Assembly: GCF_001649575.2 (NCBI RefSeq)
Contig: NC_051443.1
Coordinates: 15,408,127-15,472,126 of the forward strand
Direction of reading: 5' to 3'
Source of the DNA: Kryptolebias marmoratus
Lineage: Eukaryota > Chordata > Actinopteri > Cyprinodontiformes > Rivulidae
Length of the DNA: 64,000 nt
The notes under the pieces were generated by a model. That model was not told the DNA's origin. It worked only from the letters and a program-made list of their open reading frames with translations, and searched no databases. Below are positions 36,101 to 48,500 of this stretch, piece after piece (the stretch's first letter is position 1; every line of letters starts with the position of its first letter). A program made the translations under genes and the position numbers.

Positions 36101-39100
36101 TTGGCTACAGGAGGAGGGGCTGCACAGCGAAGCTCACAAAGAGCCTCTGGGAAGGACCACAGTCCATCCTCTAGGCAAGTAAGAGTGTTGTTTGTGCCTA
36201 AAAGCAGTCAAATTAAAAAAGTAAAAGTGGTAATAAAAAATATTTTGAGAACTGGTCATTGAATAGAAAAATATGTCTACGATGACTTTTAGTTATTCCA
36301 CTCTTGCATTCCAACATCCCTTTCACAATTACATATCTAAAAGTTCAACTAAATTTAAAATAACATATGGCAAATGTGTCGCTGTATTTGTTAAATACTT
36401 GCTAATTAAGCTTGTGAAAATAAAGGATTGATAAGCTGGCAAAATATATTTTGAAGCCTGATTGCTCACATGTATCTCTGCATGCATGAGCAACTGTTGT
36501 GCTGTTCATCTCACCTATGAGCTGGGCAGGTTCTCGACACTGAAAAGTGCTTCTGCTGCCATAAGTCGTACCCTCTGGGAAGCTAAAAAGGGCAGGGTGA
36601 ACATGGTATTTGTCTGGCAGACCACAATCCACAGGCTCACATGAAACTTGCTTGTTCCACTTCCCGTTTGCACAGGTTATAGTCACTGAAGAAAACGACT
36701 GGAAAATAAAAAGGTATGAAGTAAAGTTAATGCCAAACGAAGACAAACAGATTCGTACTGACAAACTGCCCTGTATCGACAGTTCTGTTTTAATGCAGAC
36801 TATATGTATAAATAAGGACTGACACAAGTATTAATTTGAACACTGACGTGACTGATTGATGTGCTACACCTTATAGATGTTTCCCTCACAAAAAAAAAGA
36901 CAGTAGCAATTCAGCACTCTGTCCAGCCTGAGTGTAACCTTACAAAGCTTGGTTGTGCTTAGCTCACCGTATGTGAGTAAGCTTCACATGCGACTCAGCA
37001 GCTCAAGTAACTGGTGATAGCATATGTAAGGTCAAGCCTTGCTACACGGACAACTGATATCCACCAACTGCACAATCAGCCCTGACCCAAAACAGATTGA
37101 TCTGGAGGAAGTGTGACAGCTTCTGATAAATGCTCTCCCTCTCTCCTTCTTTCTCACACTCACAATCACACAATCATTTAAAGAGAGGAAATCATCTACA
37201 ACTGGAAGACCAAACTTGATGAGTTTAAAGTCTAGCAATATTGTACTTTATTCAGTATCTACATAGTAATTAATCTAAGACAGCAATCATAGACTAAGAG
37301 TTTCTTTGCTTTTTCAGAACTCAGCAAAAATTTGAATGCTGTAATTGCTAAACAGTAAAGTAAAAATGTGTATCAAATTGAACAGAGTCAATATTTGACT
37401 GATCAGATTGAGTTTGTTGTTAAAAAATAATAATAATAAAATAATAAAAATAAAAATAATTGTAAATAATAGTACCTATCAAAAGCAATATTTACTAGCA
37501 AATACTTTATTGATTTATTTTTTGCGTGTGTATAAAGGCAGTGTTTTGGAAAACAGTTATTCCAGAAGAGTCTTTTTAAAGGGATAATAAAAAATATTGT
37601 ATGATATTGCATGATCATAATCTGCATATTGTATCATATTTATATCAAATTCCATGATCTATTAAACTGTTTAAACATGACTAAAACATAATGGCAAGTT
37701 TTATAAATTGTTTTGGTAGATATTGTGTTGTCCTTTAACTTCAGCTAAAGAATATAATCAAAGCTTTTCCGGTGCTTTTCCATATGCAAGTTTAGCTTTG
37801 CTAAAGCTAGTGTCTCAAGAAGCTGCAACTGTTGGTGACAAACTGCAAACAGTATTTCCTAGGAAGTCTTCAAAATGTCAAAACTAAAATGTGAGTGATT
37901 TGTAGGACTTTACAGTCTTGTTGTTTGTATTTTGAGCATTTTCAAAAACTTTGCAAGACAAATTTTCTTTCAAAACTGTCGGAGAGTTGTCTCAGGCTTC
38001 TCAAACCTGTCTTGAACCCCACTCAATTTAGTTTCCATAATTCTAGCCTACATTTATTTTTTCCATCTCCTGCAATTGGTGTGAAATAACTCACATGGCT
38101 CAGACTCTCATTGTAGGTGTACTAAAGTGGATGCTGCTTGCAAAGAAAGCACAACCTAGCCATTGTCTGAGATATTAAATTAAATATTGTAGGAGCTTTG
38201 TGTCTGATTTGAATAGAATTGCATTTTTAAATTTCTTCTGAGGTCCAGAGGTTATTCAGAAAACACTCTAGGTTGTAAACCCAAATGTCCATGTCTATCC
38301 ATGCGGACTGCACTCCTATGCATTGTTGGCACATGGTAGGAAACTGAAGAAGACAGAGGAAATCTACACATTTGGATAACGTGCAAAATTCACAAGAGGT
38401 GAACTTGCAAGAATTCAAACCCAGCTGTGGAAACAACACAGACTTCTACGACAAACAAAAATGAATAGTACAAATCTTTAACACCATATATTATAGATTA
38501 TAGATTTTGGTATTTAATTATTATTACTGCTGTGTTTAAAACTGATATTCCAACAAACAAACATTTGAATGTGTGCACCATTTCAGCTATATTTTGCTGA
38601 TACAATAAGAGGTCCTTAAAACCGCCCTGACATTTTGAGATAGTTCCAGATTAAAGAAAAAAAAAAAACACTGGCAATCTCTTAAAATTCCTATTTTTTC
38701 CTTTGTAATACTTTTAAATCCTATAAATTTTTAACCATGTAGTGAGATATTTGAATAAATAAAAACAAAATGGGGAACCACCTCAAATGTTTTATCATCT
38801 TTCATTACCCTGCACAGTGTAATGCAACAGGAATGCTCAGACTGATAGCTGTGCCAAAAAATCTAACAATGAAGCTGGTAATCATTTTGACTTTTCTTTT
38901 CTTTAGAAATAAGGAAGCCTGTGTTTTCACCATCAATAACGTTACACGCCTATTTGGGTCAACTTTAATTACACATCTTTTTAAAGAGCAGCCAAACTTT
39001 TGAGGTCAAACAAGCTGGACTCACTTAACATGACATATCTATTGCTTCATAACCTTCTCTTTCTTCTCTTGTATAACAATCTTTCATCTTGATCCGATTA

Positions 39101-42100
39101 TATGATACTGAATAACAGTATCAGGTTCCCTCAAAATAAATAAGCTTCTTTCTTATTTGGATATCCAACAAAGTACCATATGTATTGCATGTGAGTGCCC
39201 TTTGAAAAACAACTTGGTGAGTTAAATGACTCACTTGTGATGGAAGGTTGTGAACAAAGTTTGCATGAAAGAAATGCCAAAGCACCTTTTTGGTGTTCAA
39301 AGGCCGACTTCAAATGATGCACAAATCAGATGTGCATACGAGAAACTACATGTTAAGTGGATTAAGTTGAACATCCAAATACGGATGAGATAATCCTCAT
39401 AAACATCTACAATTTTCAAATTCAAGCTTAAAAGGATTTTCAGAACAGTTGGCATGTTTTTTAAATTATAATTGGAGTGTTTTATATCGAAAGCAATATT
39501 TAATCAAAATTAAGTAATTTTTAATGTGCCCAGTAATCAACTCTATTGTTTACAAATATGTGTTATATTGCTATGCTTTTTATTTACATGAGTTTAGGAA
39601 TAAAGGATATTTATTGTTGCCATTTCGCAAAAGGAATCTGCAATTCTTCCTGCTGAATTTGACTCTTCATGATGCACTTCGTTGATAGCCACACACCTGC
39701 CAGGAAATAAGCCTCTTTAATGGTAGCATGCATATGTCTCCTCAAAATTTTTAAATCCATCTCTGTATCTATGGTACCTTTGCTGATAACAGCTTGGATA
39801 ATCTGACTCATCTTTGGCACATAAAACCAGATGTCTGTTTTTCTTAAAGGAAAGCTGAGATGTGGACTAGTCTGACCCTGAAACGTGTATCTACTGTTTG
39901 CATGTCCTTCTTAGATGAGCCTGTGTGGGGAAAGCTCATGGGTGTTTCTGGACAGAGTTGATATATGGCTTCCTCCTTGCATAACGAAGTTTCAGGTTGC
40001 TTTACGGAATCCTGTGGTGGGCTGTGTTGAGTGACAATAATTTTCTAAGGTACCCAATAGCACATGTGGCTATTCTGAACAATGTGATGTTCATTGTGTG
40101 CCATCAAAGTTTTCACTTCAGTCCATGTGCATTTATTTTGTAAAGTGTATAGACCCTTCTTTTTTAGTACAAGTTGTGTAAGTTGTAAGGAATGTCAGGA
40201 GGAAAAGTGGTCTCAGTCACACTGAAACAAAAACAGAAGTACTTTGGAGCTATTAACACTATTTCTAGATAAGGTGATCTTGTTAAAAGGGTGTCTAGTT
40301 AAAAAAAGGAAGGAACTTGTTCAGTGACGTGACCAGGAACCCATAAATCACTTTAATAGAGATAGAAGAATCTGGCCAGGAAGAAGGCAAAATACACTAG
40401 AAGGTTTAAAACACTGGACAACTGGTTTGCTTGTCTGCCAAACTGCTTTTTAAAATCCACGACTTGTAGCAAAAAGTATCGCCAAGATAATGCTGGAAAA
40501 GACTTGAGAGCAAATTAGGTTTTGTTTTATTATGACCAGTTTTAGCTTTTGATTACATTTGCCAAGTAAGTTTTGTGATGTTTCTCTATTTGTTGAAAGA
40601 ATCACCTCAAAACTATTTGCACATAAACTTTTACCAGGGCATGACACAAAAATAACTAACTTCTGACGGCAGTAAAAGTTCACATTTGGGTCTAGGACTT
40701 TTGAATTTTTCAGTGAAGACTGACTTGGGGAAAATAATTTATTTCATTTTTTACTTGATAATAATAAATATATATTCTTGCGTTTGTTTGAAAGCTCTTA
40801 CAAAGCTGTTTCTTAAAAAAAAAGGCTTCACACTAAATTAGATTTGGCTGTAATGAATATAATAATAGAAACAATTATCCTTTAAACATATTTCTGAAAA
40901 GGAATAAGTTCTCAGAACAGAAATATGTTTATTAGAATTTATCAGTAGCCAGAAGTAGATTTAGTTCCAACTCTTTCTTCATAAGTTGTAAGGTATCCAG
41001 GTCATGGTAATCTAAAGTATTTAAAGAAAAGGCAATTCTCAAGAAGCAAATAAATTATAATAATAATTCTTTTGGTTTACAGTTTTTTTAATATTATTAT
41101 TTTATTTTTCCTTTTTCAGCTTTTCTTTCATTCTTTATTCTGTGTAATTTCATTAAAGATAAAATTCAAACCCCTTTTGGAAAAAAAACATGTATAAGAT
41201 GTATTTTTTTGAAATGAGGAAGATATAGTTTGTATGAACTGTACTGAAGCAGTAAACAACACTCATACTCATGGGGGGGCTAATAGCATGTGCCTGCAGA
41301 TTTAATTTGCATACACCTGATTGAAGGCTGCAATTAGATCTTCACTGTGAACCACTGATGTAAAAGATGGGGGTGGGGAGGGGGGTGCCTGATTATTGTG
41401 AGTACTATTATTAGAAACAACAGACAGGTTCAAACGCAGCTTTATTCAAACAAAAGCACGATCGCTGAAATGTGATTCAGAGAATGTGATGATCAGCTCT
41501 GTCAACGGTCAAATACAAGTTAATGATCAAGACAATAATGTTCCTTATTTTTGTTTTTTTGGCTTTTAGTAAAAAGCTTATAAAGTAGGTTTAACCCTTC
41601 CATGGCCTTTGGGTTGTATTGACCTCTCTACCTCTCTTTTTCTGTGTCTCCTTTGAGGGCTTCAGGTGGGTTGAAAGCTTAAACATTATACAAGTGATCT
41701 CTGATAAACTACCAAAATTCTATTTACCATCTAAATCTGATTTATACTTGTTAGATGCAGTGGGCCACTGTGCAAAAACTGTATTCTTAAAGATAAGAAT
41801 CAAAAATGTTTGAAATGAAAAACTAAGAAGCCATATCTTATTACCTGACAGACAACTAAAGCATGCACTATTACTGCATCAAACGAGGAACAAAATATCT
41901 CAATAATCCCAGTCAAAGTTGCTCCTTAGCCCTGTGTGTTTGGCCTACGACAGCATGTTTGAACAAAAAAAAAAGGTTAAAATTTGTGTAATCATGAACC
42001 TCAGAGCATAACAGCCTTAAGATCCCAAAATTATGATAATATGCTACCTTTAGATGTTTAGAATGCAAAAAGTTGTTACTGTTATGTGGATATGGGTCTA

Positions 42101-45100
42101 ATCTTCAAGACAAGGATAAAGTACTGTTTCATGTTGGACAATGTTCAAAACTGTTGAATGTTTTAAAAAGGAAAACCCTGTAGGTAAAAGATGTGACTTG
42201 ATCAGTGCCAGCACTCGGTGTTCCTTCATCACTTCAAAGAGGGGACGAAAGATAGGGGAGGAAAATGGACAGCAATAAAACACGCACAAGTAAATCAAGC
42301 ATGTGAGGGGGAAAGATTTGTTCTTAAGATAGCAACCATGAAGGTGGTGTTCCCAGAACCGCTTTGACATCAGTGAAAGAAGAATGTAATTGTCTAATGA
42401 GAGGAAACAAGACTGTGCACTTCTCAGTGTTAGTGAGGAACTGCATGTGTGTGTTTATGTATGGGCTAGGATGGAAAAGAGTAAGATACAAATGATAAAA
42501 TGTCTGATTAAGGGAACCACAAACTAGCTAATTCTATTATTTTCAGATTTATTGTTATTATATCTATTTTTGCATTCTTTGGTCCTGAATCTTTAAAATG
42601 TATTTAAGTTTTACCGTAATTCATTTAATAAACATAAATACTGTATGTACAAATTTTAAATAATTTTCAGTATTTTTATTTAAACTAGACTCAAGTTGAT
42701 GTTTTCCTAAATTTAACCAAGCAGCATTAAAGAAGAAGGGACAAGAGGCTTTAAGTATTTAGTCTAGTATGTTTTGTTTATTTGTTTATTTATTTGGCTC
42801 CCCATTAGCCATTGCCGTGACAATGGCTAGTCTTCTTGGGGTCCACAGTATGTAGTAGACTATATGGTCTCAGTGCTGAGCAGTGAAACGTTTGTGAGCC
42901 ACCACTAATTTCTTTATATTGCATTTTGGTAGCCATACATAATGGTACTTACCAGGGACGTACTAGGTTAGAACCAAGTACAAACCCTGTATGTACAGGA
43001 TAACCATTTCATAACACAGTCTGGTCCTCATAAGTACCTGGTTTGAACAAAATGACAAAGCAGCCAGTATCTAAAGAATAATGTCAAAAGACCACAAAAA
43101 AGCATGGGCAAATGCATCTTAAGACCACTTTAAAAAAATTACAAGAAAGTCTGGGTCCTTGGAAGCAAAAATGTAGAGAAATGAGGACTGCCTCAAGACT
43201 TTGCCAGTAATTGTATAAGGGTAATCTTTTAAAACATTATTGATTTGAACTAACATCAGTATGTTAATTTCATGCCAATGAAACTGAACACATGCCCTCT
43301 GGTTAAGTGAATAAGTACAAAAGGTTATTCATAACAAGTCCTCTAAATACCTTTGAACTGTCAAGCATCATTTGTGGCAAACAAAAAAAAAATATTTGGC
43401 ATAGCTTCACTTCCTTTTCAGTTCTCCCCTCTCCTACTTTGCCCTCTCTCCATACTTTCCTGCCTCGCTGTCTCTGAAAAGCATAATTTATCACTAAATG
43501 AGCTGACATTGATGAATAGCCACATGGCGCGCTGTCAATCAAAATGTAATACAATTAGAAATATGTGCAGAGTCGATGAAGAACTATTGGGAGTATTGGG
43601 GTATGTAATCTGTATGATTGTTGGAGTTGATGTTCAACAAACACAGCAGTCTTATTTTTGATAACATACAGTACTGTGCAAAAGTTTCCAAGCACCCCAA
43701 TTTTTTTAATTTTTTTCCTTTCAAAGAGCCAAACTTTCATGCAATCCGTTAAAGTGGTCTTGATCAATAGCTTTTCAGGATTTCTGAAGGTCTTTTAAAG
43801 TGTTTCCTTCAACTTTGGATGTATTTTCTGTCCAGTCCTTGTACCACTCACCAGAACATAAATTGTGCAGCGTGTACTTAAAACAATGGAAAAGTAAACA
43901 AGCAGAGGACAAAGGAAGAGGTGCCAGGTCTAAACCCTATCTGCAGCAGATGAACTGTATCTGAGAGTCGTGTTTTGAAGAAAGACCCGACACAGGACAA
44001 GAAATGTCCTGTATGTCATTCAGTTAATCATCATGTCTGTCAAGTTTTCAGCTTATAGCTTTTAGGGAATCACATTGTTGGGGCTAAATGCCTATTTTGT
44101 GTGGTAAACTGTGTTATCTTTGGTGTTTTTCATAGATTCAATAAAATAAATGGGAACCATTTGTCTTTTTTACAACTTAAAATGATACTTTGCAAAGTTG
44201 TCTGTTATGCATCAACACAATATTAGCTCATCCCTTGAGTTTAGAAGTATTTTTATGCTTGAATGATTCATAAATCAACATTAAGTGGTTTAACAACAAA
44301 ACACATTCTTCTGAAAATGGTCAGGTACTGGACACAGAATGAATGAAAAAGCAGTCAAAGTCTAAAGTAAGACTTCGAAAGACCTTCAGAAAGCCTGAAA
44401 AAAATATTGCTTAAGACCAATTTAAAAGATTACAGAAAACTGAAAAAAAAAACAAAGAATTGAAAGATGGCTCAAGACCTTTGCACAGCAGTGGGAATGA
44501 AGGTACAAGCTGTTTCTCTATGTGGACACAGATAGATTTTATTGCACACAGATTTATAAAGCTATGGAGAAACATAAAGCATTTATGTGGCGTTAACAGC
44601 AGCCAGGCTTTAATCTAAAAGGTTTACAGTGTTGTGTCAACTACTGTTTCTGTACATGTGGTGTCCATATCACTATGTGTACACCATATCTGTTTGAACT
44701 GGTGTTGTCTTTGCAAGAGATCATCTTTAATTGCCTGTGCTCCATAGTATGTGTGCCGTATCCATACGGAGGCATTTAATGTGTGCCATTTTGTGGTAGC
44801 AAGTCTCTGCCCTTTAACAAATACTTGTGAGGGAGAGGGAGCAGACACTACACCATGATGTCATCATCCCAGTGGAGCGGCAATACAAAGTGACTGTTTG
44901 AGATGATGGTGCAGTATGCTTAGCAAAGAGTATACTCTATGTGCGTGTTCATTCGCAAGCCGGAGCTGTGTTTGTAAATGTGTAGCAAGCTAGCAAAAAG
45001 GAGGGGACTGGGATCTCGATGGATTCTTATGATGTCATTCTCCCAGGAGGCTAGCCCTGCCAAGCCTAGTTTTCACAGGTGACAAAAAAATGCAGAGCTA

Positions 45101-45537
45101 GAGAGGAGAGGAGAGCAGGGCGCAAGCTTCTTTGCACCTTTTGGCCATTTGGGTGTATCGGTTTGCATTAGCGCATGTTTATGTGAGCATTCATAAAGTC
45201 ATGTTTGCACATGCGCTCCATCTGCCAGAAAAAAAGGCTTTTGCACTCAAAGGTTTGCATGTATACATTTATGCGTTTTTGTGCATCTTTGTGGCATGAG
45301 CTCTTATGCTGCCTTGAAGTGCATGTGTGTAGAAGCTTGTTTGTGTGTTCACCTGGGTCTTGATGATGTCATCATCCTGGTGGACTTGCAGGGCATATCC
45401 AGAGTTGCAGAAGATGGTGCAGCGGTCTCCGTTGTAGAAGTGGCGGCCAGGGCTACTGCACTTTAGCTCTGCATTGCGGATTAACGGTTCCTGGCAGTCA
45501 ATGGCTTCGCACGAATAATGTACACAACTACAAGGGG

Positions 45538-45583
<46 letters not shown>

Positions 45584-48500
45584 GGTGGGGGGCAGGTAGG
45601 GGAAAAAATAAAGCAAGAGAAACAGAAAAGAGAAAGAAAAAGCTTACTACATCTTAAGCCACAATCAAGATACTGTAATTTTGGGGGGAATTAATGCTCC
45701 AGACTCAAACATGGAAGCAGTCACACATTTACTCACAAACAAATTATGCACGTAGTGAATCACATTCATCCATCAATGACTGTTTAACATATAAAATCAA
45801 TAATCCACATGGAGAACAGATTGCCACATGTGCACAAAAGGGGTGTCTCTGTGCACACAGTTTGTGAGTTAAGAGCAACAGGATAGATCATGTGCAAGCT
45901 ACAGTGACAAAGTTTAGCCACTGCTTAGTATAAGAAGACTGATAGAGAAGGCATTTAATGCTGCTGGAATGCTGGGATGCCCAAGGCACCCTTTTAACAA
46001 CAGTCCACATTCTACAGTATAGGGTTCCCTTATGAAGCCAAGGGAGAAAGAGGGGAGAGAGGAAGCAGGGAAATATATTGGGGGGGTCACAGAAAGAAAA
46101 AGAGCATGTAAGAAAATACAGTGGGTTTTTTTTTCTTTTTGTCCATTTACTTTCCTTTTTCCTATGCAGACATTATCTTTCCCTTTTTTTTCATTTTTCT
46201 CCCTGATGAAAACCATGTTTTTACCTGCACTGTGCTCTTAATTTTCTACCTCTGTGCCGTTCTATTCCCATCCCACTTGGGGAACTCATGTTGACCACAA
46301 AAATGAGCTGGAAAAGACTGTTTATAAAGCACATTAGTAGAAGTCCCCTACATCTACGCTCTTAAAGGACAAACTGGAGAAACCTTGAAGGCTTTTCTGG
46401 AGACAGTTTGGCTTTGAACAAAACCTCCTTGTGGTTTCCTGCTCGTCACTCTGGAATTTACGACATAAATTACAATTAACTACCTGGAAAACTATCCTCC
46501 TCCCCAGAAAAATGAGAATAAAGTATACACACCAAGAAAATTGAATGTTGTCATGCTTAGTGGCAAGGTGAAGACCCCGATGCAGTGAGCAGGAAGGAGT
46601 CAGGTAGATGGATGACAAGCGGGATTTATTGAAAGCTTAATCTAAAGAGCTATAGAGCAGGAAATTCAATGTTAACGAAAAGCTAATGGAAAGAAAAAAA
46701 CTTATATAGCTTGTTTGACCTTAATAAAGTCTATAAAACTGGTGGAAGGTATCTCCAAGGAACTGCCACTGCACAACAGAAAACAAGAATATACAGTGAA
46801 GTGACTAATAAAAGATGCAGATGACAGCAGTTAAGTAAGACAGTTCAGGCAAGAAACTCGGCAACTAGGCAGGGAACAAAACTAACAGGATGGACATCAG
46901 AAAATTCTTGAATTAAAAAAAAATATTAGAGAACAAATTACACAAAAAAAACAAAAAACAATCAAGTCCAAAAGACAAAGACAACTAAACAAAGAAAAAC
47001 TACTTTTTGAAAATGACAAGTACATGACAGAAATGCAAATGCAGCAGAAAACAGAGAACATAGCACACTACTTGAAAATATCTTCTCTATAGTAATAAAT
47101 GCATTCAACAAATAACTTCTCAAGGCAAAAAAAAATTGTCGAGCTGGGAAGAAATGAGTAAACAAACAAAAAAAAGAGGTGCAAAAACCCAGCCTAAGAG
47201 GAAAACATGCATGTGCATATGCTTACAGACGTGTGTGGAGCATAAAACTGAGTCATGTTAATAGATCCTGTTGTTAACAGCTCAGTTAAAAAAAGGATGT
47301 GGTGTTTAGTGGAGGCATAAGTGTTACGGGAAATATGCAGTTCAGCTCAGGAGAATGATAGGAGGAAAAAGGGAGCGGGAGGCACAAAAGAGGGTAGAAT
47401 TAAGGAGTAGGAGATGGCAGTTCAGAGCGGAAAAAAAGATGATGTGAAAGTAAAGGATGAGAGGACAGTAGGGGATATATTAACTCTGTTAAACGTGAGA
47501 TGGGGAAAAGCATGGGGAGAAATGAGAAAAAACAGGAAGTGAAGAAGAAGTAAAATGAAATTGGAAAGACTAGCAATTTGGAAAGTGAGCCAAAAGAAAC
47601 CCTGATGATGGATTGGAGTTAATCAAGAAACAGAAACAAATCAATACCAAAAAGAGACAAAGGGACTCAACCTGGATTCGCCACTGCACTAATGTAAGGA
47701 CACTATACAGTAAGTCCCAAGGCTATTGAAAATTATGCATTCTTGGGAGAAGTTGGCAGAGATCTGACTTGACATCATATAAGCATAATGGTTATCAAAA
47801 AGCATCTGGAAATGAGATGAAGATGAGAGTGTATAAAAGAAGGAAAAGTCAGCAGAAATGATGAAAGAAAGCATTGGGTGTGCACAAAACAAAAGTTCAT
47901 TGCTGATGCAGATACGCCCCATTTTTAATTAATTTACAGGCACACAACAAAAATCACAAACAGGTCTATTACATCAAACAGAACTACTGACTACCATTTT
48001 TGTGTATTTTGTTGTTTAATAATGTATCACATTTAGGAAGTTGAGAAGCTATAATCTCTTAATAAGTCTCCCATTAATCAATTCTGACTGGTGGTTTTTG
48101 GTTTACGCATAGTTTGGAGGTAGAAATTCACATCATTTAGCTACTGTTTTGCCATGGTTAGCTTTTGACTACTGGTTTGCTCCTGTGAGCTTTTAGCTAA
48201 TATTTTGCCCTATTATTGTGTTCTTTTTTAGCTTTCAATCTTCTTTTAGCTTTTGTTTTGCTCCTTTCAGCTTCCATTTTGCTTTTTTGCCTTCTGTTCA
48301 TCTTTATTTAACTTCAACAACTCAGTTTTAGCTTCTCCAGCAAACCTAAGCAAATCATTCAGCACACAGCATTCACATTGTATTTTCACAGAAAACAGAA
48401 TTTTCAAAGAAAATGCAATTTCTATAGTTTTGTTTGCAGCTCTTGGCCTCAATAAAAGCTAAAAGTTTTTATTTTAAAGTTAATAATCTCTGTTTTCTAT

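Larger units (their letters stand above)
36699..45352 (-). other. pappa: pappa intron (8.7 kb), repeat-rich
   Basis: Contains a decayed SINE (38255-38430), a G-rich run (41369-41385), a DNA-element end (43060-43215), a complete inverted-repeat element (43668-44497) and a relic of the neighbouring pappa exon (44855-44915). The remainder is AT-rich with no exon I can support. Confidence 0.7.

Noticed and set aside
36685..36698. Alternative acceptor CTTCAG inside the SCR1/SCR2 exon
   Set aside because: It is out of phase with the donor at 45353, whereas the upstream TTTTCCAG restores the reading frame.
46014..47660. Several open frames on both strands in purine-rich DNA
   Set aside because: They follow the A/G skew (runs of Lys, Arg, Glu or Phe, Ser), lack splice sites in phase and have no recognisable domain.
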